Source: Massilia sp. PDC64 (GTDB lineage Bacteria; Pseudomonadota; Gammaproteobacteria; Burkholderiales; Burkholderiaceae_D). Taken from it: a stretch of DNA of 64,000 nt. A program made the translations under genes and the position numbers. Within the stretch, counting starts at the first letter, position 1; the number at the start of each line of letters is the position of its first letter. The DNA lies in assembly GCF_900101265.1 (NCBI RefSeq), contig NZ_FMZS01000008.1:124001-188000 (forward strand). Reading direction: 5' to 3'. The notes under the pieces were generated by a model. The model had not been told where the DNA came from. It made no database searches and was given only the letters and a program-made list of their open reading frames with translations. Below, one piece after another: positions 1 to 8,734 of the stretch.

Positions 1-1107
1 GTAGCCCCGGTAATTGCCGAGGAAATTCCACGTCCCCTTGACGGCCTTGCCGTCGTAATCGCGCACCGGATGCCCGCTGGGCGCGCGCATGCTCACGGTG
101 TTGACGACGCCATCGTTCGGAAACCAGGCACTGTCGATGCGCACCCGGCCGGGCGCGTTCTGCGTGTACGAGCCCATGCCCGGCTGGGCCAGCGAACCGA
201 CGATCCACTCGCCGGCGAAGAGCTTGAAGTACGGGATCATGTCCGCGCGCGGATACTGGAACCGGGCGTCCTGGATGGGCGCGAGCACGCGGTCCGTGCC
301 GTTGCAGCACCAGGCGCCGGCTTCCGTCGCCAGCGTCCCCACCGAAAAGTAATAGACCGATGGTGACGTCAGCGCCCAGCGGTTGAATTCGCGCGCGCCG
401 TCCGGCGCCAGTTCCCAGTGGGCCAGCTCGTTGTCGAGGATGTCGCGCAAGGGGCTGCGCAGGTTGGGCAGCACGTCCAGCACGGCGTCGCGCAGCGTGG
501 TGCCGTCGTGCGGCGCGGAGATCGTCACGACGCTCTTGATCCACCCGACCTTGCCGCCCTTGTAGAGTTCGCCGCCGCCTTCGTCGCCATCGGGCGAGCC
601 GTGTTCCAGCAGCTGGATCAGGGCGCGGATCGTCGTGCCGCCCTGGCTGTGGCCAATCATGTGGATCGGGTGCGCGGCATCCCATTGCGGGTAGAACGCG
701 AGCGGGTAGTTTTCCGGATTGTTGGCCGGATCGGCGGCCCAGCATTTGCCGGCCGGCTTCTGCTGCTGGCCCGGATAGCCGTAGCGCGCCACGTGGCGGG
801 CGCCGTAGTCGACGCAGCCGCCCTTGATCTGGGCGTACAGCTCGGCGGCGCGGTCCCAGTTGGATGCGATCGCGCCCACCTGGGCCGTGAAGATGGTATG
901 CGGGCCGTGGTAGACGGTCAGGTGCGCGGCGATATTGCCGTAGCCGCCCCAGTACAGGAAGCTGCCGAGCGGATGCGATTCCGGCCCGAAGCCGAGGACG
1001 CCGTGCACGAGCACGACGGGATCGTTATTGACGGCGCGCGCGGGCGTGGCCAGCAGCGAGGCAAGCGCGAGCAGCGCGCAGGCGCAGGACTTCGTCAGTC
1101 GCAACAT
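1..1107 (-). CDS. Secreted lipase, family I.5-like (3' end outside window)
   Basis: Exported triacylglycerol lipase, 369 codons visible; the stop lies beyond the left edge. Residues 1-24 form a signal peptide ending in PARA. The nucleophile elbow is G-H-S-Q-G-G with Ser154, and the acid is probably Asp332 in P-N-D-G-V-V-N-T-V-S-M. The catalytic His would be in the missing part. The sequence tracks Geobacillus/Staphylococcus lipases (HGVLGFG, YWGG, SSNWDRA-like, VDYG, PHDGTT), an unusual resemblance for a proteobacterium. The lid/zinc region is shorter, and one of the His zinc ligands known in Geobacillus enzymes seems replaced by Tyr. GGAGGG sits just upstream of the ATG. Substrate specificity cannot be judged. 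Confidence 0.85.
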   Translation of the reverse strand, partial: MLRLTKSCACALLALASLLATPARAVNNDPVVLVHGVLGFGPESHPLGSFLYWGGYGNIAAHLTVYHGPHTIFTAQVGAIASNWDRAAELYAQIKGGCVDYGARHVARYGYPGQQQKPAGKCWAADPANNPENYPLAFYPQWDAAHPIHMIGHSQGGTTIRALIQLLEHGSPDGDEGGGELYKGGKVGWIKSVVTISAPHDGTTLRDAVLDVLPNLRSPLRDILDNELAHWELAPDGAREFNRWALTSPSVYYFSVGTLATEAGAWCCNGTDRVLAPIQDARFQYPRADMIPYFKLFAGEWIVGSLAQPGMGSYTQNAPGRVRIDSAWFPNDGVVNTVSMRAPSGHPVRDYDGKAVKGTWNFLGNYRGY

Positions 1108-1230
1108 GTGACCCTCCATTGGACGTGGCGAGCCCATTGTCGGTTTGATATGCGGCACAGAGTTTGCGCTGCCTCGACCGGGACGATGAAACGGCTGCTG
1201 CGATGCAACAAAATGGTGCCGGTGTCGCTT

Positions 1231-1282
1231 GTGCGCAATCAATTGCGCACATATGCGTAGGGTGGACGGCTATGCCGTCCAC
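1231..1282. repeat. Two adjacent perfect hairpins, REP-like
   Basis: GTGCGCAA-TCAA-TTGCGCAC (1231-1250) is followed by GTGGACGGC-TAT-GCCGTCCAC (1262-1282). The second, with its flanking TAGG and GCG, resembles REP-type palindromes that I recall as dispersed in Oxalobacteraceae genomes; that is memory, not a search. The remainder of the 1108-1331 gap shows nothing else clear. Neither hairpin is followed by a T-tract on the minus strand, on which both neighbouring genes are read, so simple termination is unlikely. Confidence 0.5.
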
Positions 1283-1331
1283 GCGTTCTACCGGATTGTG
1301 CGTTGCCGCGATTCGTTATATTGCCAGGCGA

Positions 1332-2576
1332 TCAGTTCGCAGCCGTCATGCCCGCCGCATTGCCCACCGCGCCATCGCCCGGCGCTGCGGGAGCCGGTGT
1401 GTTGGATGCCGTGACGGCAGCCTTCTCGGCCAGGTCCGGGTTCCACACGACGTGTTCGTCCACCGAGTACAAACGGCACGGCTTGTCGCTCTTGGCCGAG
1501 CAGGTGGCCAGGGCGCGGGCTTCCGGATCCTCGCCTTCCTCGGCCCAGCACCAGGCGCCGCTGGGCGACACGGCGAACGCGCGCGGCGTCATCTTGGTGA
1601 GATACTCGCGGTAGGCGCGCTTGCCGTTCTCGGACAGGAACGGCACGGCATCGACGTCGTCGACGCCGGCGAAGTTCGTCGCCTGCGGTTGCGGCGGTTC
1701 CGGCACCTTGTACAACACCTGGGTCGGCATGCCGATCTGCTGCAGGAATTTCATCGTATCCGCCAGCCATACCTTTTGGCCGTCGCGGCTGGCCAGCATT
1801 CCATGCGAATCTCGCTTGAACGGGGCGTACTCGACGAGCTGGGCGCGGCCGCCGGCCTGTTCGAACGCGTCGTGCATGCGTGCCACGAGTTCCGGCGAGA
1901 ACAGCGAATCGTTCTGGCCGTACATCCACAGGCTCGGCAGCTTGTTCTGCGACCCATATTCGGCGAACGCCGAGACGAGGGCGGAGCGCCAGCCGCAGCC
2001 GTTGCTGTCGTCGCGCAGGCCGCCCGCGAAGTTGATCAGGCCGCGCACGCCCGGCAGGTCCTCGGTGCCGAGCGCCATCGTCGCGAGGCCGCCGTACGAC
2101 TGGCCGGCGACGACGATGTGGTCCGTGTCGACCCATTTCTGCGCGCGCGCGTACTCGAGGGTGTCCTTGATGTCCTCGGCCTGGGTGTAGCCGTTGGCCG
2201 TCATGTCGCAGCCGTGGTCGCGGTAATAGCCCGTCGAGTTGGCGAAGCCCTGGCGCATCGGCACCATCACGGCATAGCCCCGCTCCACGAAGGCGTGGGC
2301 CATGTGGTAGAAGCGGTCGCGCGGCTGCAGGTTCGGGTGACCCGGATCCTTGCCGTGGTTGATGATGATGAGCGGGAAGGGGCCCGGGCCGTTCGGCTGG
2401 AACACGGTCGTCTCCAGGCGGGCCTGGTGGTCCTGGCCGGCCGGAATCAGGATGATGTGCTCGTTGATCCGATAGTCGAGCTGCAGCTCTTGTTCGATGG
2501 CGAGACCCGGCAGCAGGGCCAGGGCGGCGATGAAGGCGGCGGTCAGTTTGCGAACGGAAGGGCGGACTTTAAGCAT
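1332..2576 (-). CDS. Exported alpha/beta hydrolase (dienelactone hydrolase/esterase type)
   Basis: A 414-residue serine hydrolase of unknown substrate. Residues 1-25 look like a signal peptide. The alpha/beta-hydrolase core carries an oxyanion-type N-H-G near residue 73, the nucleophile Ser160 in G-Q-S-Y-G-G, probable acid Asp223 in G-Q-N-D-S and probable base His258 in R-D-S-H-G. An approximately 120-residue C-terminal extension with paired cysteines and an Ala/Pro-rich tail is not part of the catalytic fold. Members are usually annotated as dienelactone hydrolase-family or prolyl oligopeptidase-like proteins. It precedes the lipase on the same strand, 224 bases apart, so shared transcription is possible but not shown. 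Confidence 0.8.
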   Translation of the reverse strand: MLKVRPSVRKLTAAFIAALALLPGLAIEQELQLDYRINEHIILIPAGQDHQARLETTVFQPNGPGPFPLIIINHGKDPGHPNLQPRDRFYHMAHAFVERGYAVMVPMRQGFANSTGYYRDHGCDMTANGYTQAEDIKDTLEYARAQKWVDTDHIVVAGQSYGGLATMALGTEDLPGVRGLINFAGGLRDDSNGCGWRSALVSAFAEYGSQNKLPSLWMYGQNDSLFSPELVARMHDAFEQAGGRAQLVEYAPFKRDSHGMLASRDGQKVWLADTMKFLQQIGMPTQVLYKVPEPPQPQATNFAGVDDVDAVPFLSENGKRAYREYLTKMTPRAFAVSPSGAWCWAEEGEDPEARALATCSAKSDKPCRLYSVDEHVVWNPDLAEKAAVTASNTPAPAAPGDGAVGNAAGMTAAN

Positions 2577-2780
2577 GGAAGACTCTGGAACGACACCGGG
2601 TTTGCGCTTTTCCCCGAGAACTGATTGCCTCGCGGAATGAGTTGATTCTAAGCACGGTGATTTCTCAGAGCAATGTCCAATTAACCAATTCTCGAACTAA
2701 ATCTTCGCGTGTGGCCACATTTGCCATAACAGGCAGATAATCCGGATGGCCAACGATTGGGATACCCATGTTTAACTGAC

Positions 2781-3218
2781 ATGCATACCGACAACCCCGA
2801 CGACCGTTTCCTGCAAGCGTTACAGGGCAGTGCACGCGCCTGGCGTCTCGCGCTCGAACGCCACCTGAAGGCGAACGGGCTGACGATGGCCGGGTGGAAC
2901 GCGCTGACGGCCGTGGCGAACAGTCCCGAACCGCCGTCGCAGCGGGAACTGGCGCGCCGGCTCGGCGTCGATGGCGCCACGCTCGTGACGACCCTCGACC
3001 GCCTCGTCGCGGGCGGCCTCGTGCGGCGCGACTCGGAACCGGGCGACCGCCGCGTCAAGCGCATCGCACTCACGCCGCAGGGCGAGGCCGTGGCGGGCCA
3101 CGTGCATGCGCAAGCGGCCGCGCTGCGGCGCCTGACGGTGGCGCAGCTCGACGCCAATGCGATGGCCGCGGCGGCGGCCGTGCTGGAAGACCTGCAGCGA
3201 CTGCTGGAGAGCACATGA
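2781..3218 (+). CDS. MarR-family regulator of the downstream efflux operon
   Basis: A 145-residue winged-helix regulator. The wing region reads R-R-L-G-V-D-G-A-T-L-V-T-T-L-D-R-L followed by R-R-D-S-E-P-G-D-R-R, typical of MarR. It overlaps the pump gene by four bases (ATGA), so regulator and pump are co-translated, and autorepression with release by a toxic ligand is the usual arrangement. I chose the ATG at 2781; a TTG at 2757 is in frame but would add eight uncharacteristic residues. The 204-base gap upstream, shared with the divergent hydrolase, shows no operator I can point to with confidence. Confidence 0.85.
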   Translation: MHTDNPDDRFLQALQGSARAWRLALERHLKANGLTMAGWNALTAVANSPEPPSQRELARRLGVDGATLVTTLDRLVAGGLVRRDSEPGDRRVKRIALTPQGEAVAGHVHAQAAALRRLTVAQLDANAMAAAAAVLEDLQRLLEST

Positions 3219-4951
3219 GCGACGCCGATTACGCGCCGCGCCAGTGGCACCCGGACGAGCGGCCCACAATGCCGGGCGGCCCGTCGTTTCCCAAGCACTC
3301 GACGCCGCGCCGTATTGCCTATTTCCTGATCGGCACCCTCGTGACCATCACGGGCGGCCTCGGCAATGCACTCGTCACCGTCAACCTCGTCAACCTGCAG
3401 GGCACCTTGGGCGTGTTCTCGGCCGAGGCCAACTGGTTGCCGACGGCCTATGTGATGACCAATGTGTCGATGAACCTGCTGCTGGTGAAATTCCGCCAGC
3501 AATTCGGCCTGCGCGCGTTCACCGAGTTCTTCCTCGTGCTGTATGCCCTGATCACGTTCGCGCACCTGTTCGTCAACGACCTGGGCTCCGCGATCGCCGT
3601 GCGCGCGGCCCACGGCATGGCGGGGGCGGCCCTGTCGACGCTGGGCCTGTACTACAGCCTGCAAGCCTTCAAGAAGGAATGGCGGCCGCGGGGCATCGTG
3701 ATCTCGACGGGCATCTCGCAGCTCGCGCAGCCCATCGCCTACATCTTTTCCCGGAGCCTGCTGCAGATCGCGGAATGGCGCGGGCTGTACCTGTTCGAGC
3801 TGGGGCTCACGCTCGTCACCCTGGCGGCCGTGTTGTGGCTGAAACTGCCGCCGGGCGACCGGTTCAAGGCGTTCCGGCCCACGGATTTCCTCACGTTCTC
3901 GCTGTTCGCGCCGGGCATGGCGCTGCTGTGCGCGGCGCTCACGTTCGGCCGCGTGCTGTGGTGGACGGAGAATGCGTGGGTCGGCATCGCGCTGGCCGCG
4001 TCCATCGTGCTGTTGCTGGCCGCGATCTGCCTGGAGCACAACCGGGACAACCCCCTGCTGAACATCCGCTGGCTGACCAACGGCATGATCCTGCGCCTGG
4101 CCATCGCGCTGATGCTCGTGCGCGTCGTGCTGTCGGAGCAGAGCGTGGGCGCCGTCGGCTTCCTGCGCCTCGTGGGCCTGAACAACGACGAGATGCAGAC
4201 CTTGTTCATCGTCATCCTGTTCGCGACCATCCTCGGCATCGTCGTGTCCGTCCTCGTCATCCGGCCGCCGCACCTGATGGCGCCGCAGGTGGTGGCGCTC
4301 CTGATCATGGCACTGGGCGCGTGGATCGATTCGAACGCGACGAATGCGACCCGGCCGGCCCAGATGTACGTGAGCCAGGGCCTGCTGGCGTTCGGCGGCG
4401 TGATGTTCCTCGGGCCGCTACTGCTGACCCTGCTCGGATCCGTGATCGCGAATCCCGCCAACCTGATCAGCTTTTCCGTGCTGTTCGGCCTGACGCAGAG
4501 CCTGGGCGGCCTGAGCGGCTCGTCGCTGCTGGGCACGTTCCAGGTGATGCGCGAAAAATACCACTCGTCCGTGCTGGCCGAGCAACTGAGTTCGCTCGAC
4601 CCGCTCGTCGCCGCGCGCATCCAGCAGTATGGGGCCGCGTACGCGCGCCAGCTCGCGGACCCGTCCGCGCGTACGCGCCAGGGCATTTCCGTGCTGGCGC
4701 AGACAGCCGCGCGCGAAGCGAACATCCTTGCCTACAACGACGTGTTCCTCCTGATCTCCATCATCGCGACACTGCTGGCCGCGTGGATCTTCGGCCGCTC
4801 GCTGTGGCTGAAATACGTGTCTCCGCCACCGCCGGCCCCGGCGCCGGCACCCGCGCCACCCGATCCGACCGATTCGCCGATCGCCGTCCCGTCCGGCGAC
4901 CGCCGCACGGCGCCGCGCCCGCCCGAGCCGGCGCCGGCCGTTCCAACCTGA
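3215..4951 (+). CDS. DHA2-type MFS drug efflux permease (EmrB-like)
   Basis: A 578-residue inner-membrane proton antiporter with about 14 hydrophobic segments between residues 33 and 520. It starts inside the MarR stop codon and is followed by a membrane fusion protein and an outer-membrane channel, the layout of a complete EmrAB-TolC-type tripartite exporter. A periplasmic-looking loop lies near residues 435-495. The C-terminus is an unusual Pro/Ala-rich cytosolic tail of about 50 residues that is dispensable-looking and outside the family core. The substrate cannot be told from sequence; the MarR partner suggests phenolic or aromatic compounds (inference). Confidence 0.85.
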   Translation: MSDADYAPRQWHPDERPTMPGGPSFPKHSTPRRIAYFLIGTLVTITGGLGNALVTVNLVNLQGTLGVFSAEANWLPTAYVMTNVSMNLLLVKFRQQFGLRAFTEFFLVLYALITFAHLFVNDLGSAIAVRAAHGMAGAALSTLGLYYSLQAFKKEWRPRGIVISTGISQLAQPIAYIFSRSLLQIAEWRGLYLFELGLTLVTLAAVLWLKLPPGDRFKAFRPTDFLTFSLFAPGMALLCAALTFGRVLWWTENAWVGIALAASIVLLLAAICLEHNRDNPLLNIRWLTNGMILRLAIALMLVRVVLSEQSVGAVGFLRLVGLNNDEMQTLFIVILFATILGIVVSVLVIRPPHLMAPQVVALLIMALGAWIDSNATNATRPAQMYVSQGLLAFGGVMFLGPLLLTLLGSVIANPANLISFSVLFGLTQSLGGLSGSSLLGTFQVMREKYHSSVLAEQLSSLDPLVAARIQQYGAAYARQLADPSARTRQGISVLAQTAAREANILAYNDVFLLISIIATLLAAWIFGRSLWLKYVSPPPPAPAPAPAPPDPTDSPIAVPSGDRRTAPRPPEPAPAVPT

Positions 4952-4965
4952 CCCGAACCTCGACC

Positions 4966-6045
4966 ATGCCGGAAACCACAACGACACAACAAAAATCGAA
5001 CCGCAACGTCATCGTGAGCGGCCTGCTGTTCGCGTTCATCGCCCTGATCGGCGTCCTGATCGTGCTGTACGCCTGGAACCTGCCGCCGTTCCACAGCGCC
5101 CTGCAAACGACGGAGAATGCGCTCGTGCGCGGGCAGGTGACGATCATCAGCCCGCAACTGTCCGGCTACATCGTCGAAGTGGACGTGCAGGATTACCAGA
5201 TGGTGCGCCAGGGCCAATTGCTGATGCGCATCGACGACCGCATCTACCAGCAGAGACTGGACCAGGCGAAGGCCCAGCTGGCGACGGCACGCGCGGCCCT
5301 GGCGAACTTCGCGCAGAACCGCAAGACGGCCAGCGCGACCATTCTGCAGAACCAGGCCGCCGTCGCCAGTGCGGCCGCCCAGGCGCAGCGTGCGAATGCC
5401 GACCTGCGCCGCGTGGAAGAACTGGCGGCCGACGGCTCCCTGTCCGCGCGCGAACGGGATGCGGCCCGCGCCACCCGCGCCCAGACCGTCGCTGCGGCGG
5501 AGCAGGCGCGCGCGGCACTGGAAATCTCGCGCCAGAACCTGCGCACCGTGGACGTCAACCGCGCGTCGCTGGAAGCGGCCGTCGCGAACGCGGAGGCGGC
5601 CGTACGCCTGGCCGAGATCGACCTGTCCAACACGAGAATCGTCGCGCCGCGCGACGGCCAGCTGGGGCAGGTGAGCGTGCGCCTGGGCGCGTTCGTCAAC
5701 GCGGGCACGCAGCTGACGGCGCTCGTGCCGCAGACGATGTGGGTCGTCGCCAACATGAAGGAGACGCAGATGGCCGACGTGCGCCTGGGCCAGCCTGTCA
5801 CATTCACCGTCGACGCGCTGAATCACGCGAAGCTGCGCGGCCACGTCGAGCAGATCTCGCCCGCGACCGGGTCCGAGTTTTCCGTGATCGTGCCGGACAA
5901 TGCGACGGGCAACTTCGTCAAGATCGCCCAGCGCATCCCGGTCCGCATCAGCATCGACCCGAACCAGGAGCTCGCGGCGCGGTTGCGGCCGGGGATGTCC
6001 GTCGTGGCCAGCATCGATACCAAAGCGAAAGGACAGGCCCGATGA
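4966..6045 (+). CDS. HlyD/EmrA-type membrane fusion protein
   Basis: A 359-residue periplasmic adaptor linking the inner-membrane pump to the outer-membrane channel. One N-terminal membrane anchor spans residues 17-38, followed by a biotinyl-lipoyl half-motif (G-Y-I-V-E-V-D-V), a long Ala/Gln-rich coiled-coil hairpin at about residues 85-205, and the second half-motif I-V-A-P-R-D-G-Q-L-G. It lies 14 bases after the pump and overlaps the channel gene by four bases (ATGA), so the three genes form one translationally coupled unit. Confidence 0.88.
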   Translation: MPETTTTQQKSNRNVIVSGLLFAFIALIGVLIVLYAWNLPPFHSALQTTENALVRGQVTIISPQLSGYIVEVDVQDYQMVRQGQLLMRIDDRIYQQRLDQAKAQLATARAALANFAQNRKTASATILQNQAAVASAAAQAQRANADLRRVEELAADGSLSARERDAARATRAQTVAAAEQARAALEISRQNLRTVDVNRASLEAAVANAEAAVRLAEIDLSNTRIVAPRDGQLGQVSVRLGAFVNAGTQLTALVPQTMWVVANMKETQMADVRLGQPVTFTVDALNHAKLRGHVEQISPATGSEFSVIVPDNATGNFVKIAQRIPVRISIDPNQELAARLRPGMSVVASIDTKAKGQAR

Positions 6046-7412
6046 AGCGCCGCTTGGTGCTGACCGCCTGCGCGGCGCTGCTGGCCGGCTGCCGCATCCC
6101 CGTGCAGCCCCCGCCGCAGGCGACGCTCGTCGTGCCGCCCGCGTGGAAGAGCCAGGTGGGGCCCGGCGCGCCCGTCGAGCGCGACTGGTGGCGCGCGTTC
6201 GCCGATCCCGCGCTGGACCGCCTCGTCGCCCAGGCGCTCGAACGCAACAACGACGTGCGCACGGCGCAGGCGCGGCTGCAGGAATACCGGGCGCGCGTCC
6301 AGGTCGCGCGCGCGGCCGGGCAGCCGACCCTGTCCGTCGGGTTCACGCCCACGCGGGCGCGCGTGATCGGGCCGTTCGGCACGCCGATCGATACGACGTC
6401 CATCCAGGGCGCGTTCCAGGCTGCCTACGAGCTCGATCCGTTCGGCCGCACGGCCAATCTGACGGAAGCGTCGCGCCTCGACTATGCGGCGCAGCAGGCC
6501 GCGGCGGACGCGACGGCGCTGTCGGTGGCGGCGAACACGGCGTCCGGCTATCTGAACCTGCGCGGCCTCGACGCCCAGCTGGACCTTGCGCGCGCCACGC
6601 TCGCGTCGCGCCAGCGCTCGCTGGACCTGGCGCGGCGACAGTTCGAGGTTGGCTACAGTTCGCGCCTGGAATTGTCGCAGGCGGAGGCCGAGTACCGCGC
6701 GACGGCCGCCGTCGTGCCCCAGCTGGAACGGGCGATCGCGCAGCAGGAGAATGCCCTCGACATCCTCGCCGGCGCGAATCCCGGCCCCGTCGGGCGCGGC
6801 ACGGAACTGGTCCGCCTGAACGCGCCCGCGATCCAGCCCGGGCTGCCGTCCGAACTGCTGCGCCGGCGGCCCGACATCGCGTCGGCCGAACGCGCGCTTG
6901 CGGCGGCCGACGCGAGTCTTGCCGCGGCGCGCGACCAGATGCTGCCGTCGCTGCGCCTGACGGCGTCGCTGGGCGCGTATGCGAACGATTTGCCGACATT
7001 GCTGTCATCCCCGACGAAACTGTGGAGCGTGGGCGGCAGCGTGCTGGCACCCCTGTTCGACGCGGGCCGGCTGCGCGCCCAGGCCGAGATCAGCGCCTCG
7101 CTGCGCGACCGCGCCGTGTTCGCATACGAAGCCGCCGTGCGCAACGCGTTCGCCGACACGGAGAATGCCCTCACGGCCGTGCAGCGCCTGCGCGAGCAGC
7201 TGGACGAAGCGGAGGCGCGCCGCGTGGCTACTGCGGAAGTGCTGCGCATCGCCCACAACCGCTACCGCAACGGCTATTCGTCGTACCTGGAGGAGCTGGA
7301 CGCCCAGCGCAACGCCTTCGCCGCGGAGAACGCCGCGCTGCAGCTGCGCGCCGCCTGGCTGCAGGCGCACGTCGACCTGTATCGCGCGCTGGGCGGGGGC
7401 TGGAACCAATAA
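6042..7412 (+). CDS. Outer-membrane efflux lipoprotein (OprM/NodT family)
   Basis: A 456-residue TolC-like channel subunit, anchored as a lipoprotein: the signal sequence ends in L-A-G-C with Cys17 as the lipidation site. Two outer-membrane efflux repeats follow (about residues 50-250 and 265-450), with the W-W-R-A-F-A-D-P-A-L-D motif typical of the NodT/OprM group near residue 45. It completes the tripartite exporter started by the MFS gene. Length is normal for the family. Confidence 0.88.
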   Translation: MKRRLVLTACAALLAGCRIPVQPPPQATLVVPPAWKSQVGPGAPVERDWWRAFADPALDRLVAQALERNNDVRTAQARLQEYRARVQVARAAGQPTLSVGFTPTRARVIGPFGTPIDTTSIQGAFQAAYELDPFGRTANLTEASRLDYAAQQAAADATALSVAANTASGYLNLRGLDAQLDLARATLASRQRSLDLARRQFEVGYSSRLELSQAEAEYRATAAVVPQLERAIAQQENALDILAGANPGPVGRGTELVRLNAPAIQPGLPSELLRRRPDIASAERALAAADASLAAARDQMLPSLRLTASLGAYANDLPTLLSSPTKLWSVGGSVLAPLFDAGRLRAQAEISASLRDRAVFAYEAAVRNAFADTENALTAVQRLREQLDEAEARRVATAEVLRIAHNRYRNGYSSYLEELDAQRNAFAAENAALQLRAAWLQAHVDLYRALGGGWNQ

Positions 7413-7432
7413 CATCCATGGAGGAGGGGAGC

Positions 7433-8047
7433 ATGATCAAGATCGGAATCATCGTCGGGAGCACGCGGCCGGGCCGCAAGGCGCTGGACGTGGCGCGCTG
7501 GGTACTGGACATCGCGGGCATGCGCGCGGACGCCGTGTTCGAACTGGTCGACATCCAGGATTTCAACCTGCCGCTGCTGGACGAGCCCGTGCCGCCATCG
7601 CTGGGCCAGTATTCGCAGCCGCACACGCAGGCCTGGGCCGCCGCCATCGCCGGCTTCGACGGCTTCGTGTTCGTCACGCCCGAGTACAACCACGGCACGT
7701 CGGGCGCGTTGAAGAACGCCATCGATTTCCTGTACAAGGAATGGAACAACAAGGCCGCGGGCTTCGTCGGCTACGGCAGCGCGGGCGGCGCGCGCGCCAT
7801 CGAGAGCCTGCGTCTCGTGATGGGCGAGCTGATGGTGGCCGACGTGCGCGCGCAGGTGATGCTGTCGCTGCGTACCGATTTTGAAAACTACACGACCTTC
7901 AACCCGGCCGAGCACCACGAGCAGGAAGTGGACGCCATGCTCGACCAGGTCGTGGCGTGGAGCCGGGCGCTCAGGACGTTGCGGCCGGATGCGCCTGTCA
8001 CGGCGCCTGACGCGCCCCAGGCGGGCAAGCGCATGGGCAGCCAGTGA
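7433..8047 (+). CDS. NADPH-dependent FMN reductase
   Basis: A 204-residue flavodoxin-fold reductase. The phosphate-binding loop G-S-T-R-P-G-R is at residues 9-15, and the FMN-contacting T-P-E-Y-N-H-G-T-S-G motif lies near residue 82. It probably reduces FMN or quinone-like substrates with NAD(P)H. It begins 21 bases after the efflux channel gene behind a strong GGAGGGGAGC ribosome-binding site, so it is plausibly the last gene of the efflux operon and could detoxify the same aromatic or quinone compounds before export (inference). Confidence 0.85.
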   Translation: MIKIGIIVGSTRPGRKALDVARWVLDIAGMRADAVFELVDIQDFNLPLLDEPVPPSLGQYSQPHTQAWAAAIAGFDGFVFVTPEYNHGTSGALKNAIDFLYKEWNNKAAGFVGYGSAGGARAIESLRLVMGELMVADVRAQVMLSLRTDFENYTTFNPAEHHEQEVDAMLDQVVAWSRALRTLRPDAPVTAPDAPQAGKRMGSQ

Positions 8048-8077
8048 TCTTCATGGGCGGCGCTACAATCGCCGCCT

Positions 8078-8686
8078 ATGACCAGTTCCCTGTTACCTTC
8101 GCGGCGCGCCACGTGCGGCGCCTGCCTGCGCGCGCAGAGCGCCTGCATCTGCCACTGGGTGCGGCGGATGTCCAGCCGCGTCGACCTGTTGATCCTGCAA
8201 CATCCCCTCGAGGTGCGCAATGCCAAGAACAGCGCGCGCCTGCTGCATCTTTGTCTGCCCGGCAGCCGTCTCGAAGTGGGCGAGGCTTTTCCTGACCTGC
8301 ACGCGCTGCTGTACGCGGATGGGCTGGTGCCGGTGCTGCTGTATCCCGAGACACCCGGCTGCGCGTCGCCTGAGCTCGCGCCGGTGCCGCCTCCGGAGCG
8401 GCTGCGGCTCGTCGTGCTGGACGCCACGTGGCGCAAGAGCCGCAAGATGCTGCACGTAAATCCCGAGCTGCAGCGCTTGCCGCGGCTGGCGCTGCACGAC
8501 GTGCCTGCGTCGACTTATCGGATTCGCAAGGCGCACGCGCCGCACCAGTTGTCGACGCTGGAAGCGGCCGCGTTGGCGCTGGCCCAGATGGAAGGCGACG
8601 GCGACCGATACCGGCCTCTGCTGCAGGCTTTTGACGGTTTTGTGCAACAACAAGCTGCTCTTTTTTTGTGCTTGAACCCATCCTGA
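8078..8686 (+). CDS. tapT: tRNA-uridine aminocarboxypropyltransferase (DTW domain)
   Basis: A 202-residue DTW-domain protein that should transfer the 3-amino-3-carboxypropyl group of SAM to U47 of tRNA (acp3U), as shown for E. coli TapT/YfiP. An N-terminal Cys cluster (C-G-A-C-L-R-A-Q-S-A-C-I-C, about residues 13-25) fits the zinc site, the family motif appears as D-A-T-W near residue 115, and S-T-L-E-A follows near residue 158. TACAAT at 8064-8069 is a possible -10 element only nine bases before the ATG, which would give a very short or no leader. Confidence 0.85.
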   Translation: MTSSLLPSRRATCGACLRAQSACICHWVRRMSSRVDLLILQHPLEVRNAKNSARLLHLCLPGSRLEVGEAFPDLHALLYADGLVPVLLYPETPGCASPELAPVPPPERLRLVVLDATWRKSRKMLHVNPELQRLPRLALHDVPASTYRIRKAHAPHQLSTLEAAALALAQMEGDGDRYRPLLQAFDGFVQQQAALFLCLNPS

Positions 8687-8699
8687 CATCGGCGTACTA

Positions 8700-8719
8700 T
8701 ACTGTATAAACATACAGTA
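8700..8719. promoter_or_regulatory. LexA (SOS) box
   Basis: TACTGTATAAACATACAGTA matches the classical proteobacterial LexA operator, CTGT-N8-ACAG inside TACTG...CAGTA. It overlaps TATA-like promoter elements (TACTATACTGTATAA, from 8695) and ends 15 bases before the GTG start of the radical SAM gene, with AAGGAG at 8723-8728 in between. LexA bound here should block transcription of that gene. Confidence 0.88.
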
Positions 8720-8734
8720 CTTAAGGAGCGCCGT

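Noticed and set aside
418-2624. Plus-strand open frames across 418-2624
   Set aside because: They lie opposite two minus-strand hydrolases with signal peptides and catalytic motifs; the plus-strand products resemble nothing.
2649-2780. MarR operator in the divergent gap before the efflux operon
   Set aside because: CCAATT and TGGCCA repeats are present but spaced irregularly; no convincing dyad could be defined.
4418-5844. Long Arg/Ala-rich open frames on the minus strand under the efflux genes
   Set aside because: They are antisense shadows of the MFS and HlyD genes in high-GC DNA; their composition is dominated by Arg, Ala, Gly and Pro with no family motif.
8041-8080. Leaderless transcription of the DTW gene from TACAAT
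   Set aside because: The -10-like element is suggestive but no -35 is visible, so I recorded it only as a possibility within the gene entry.
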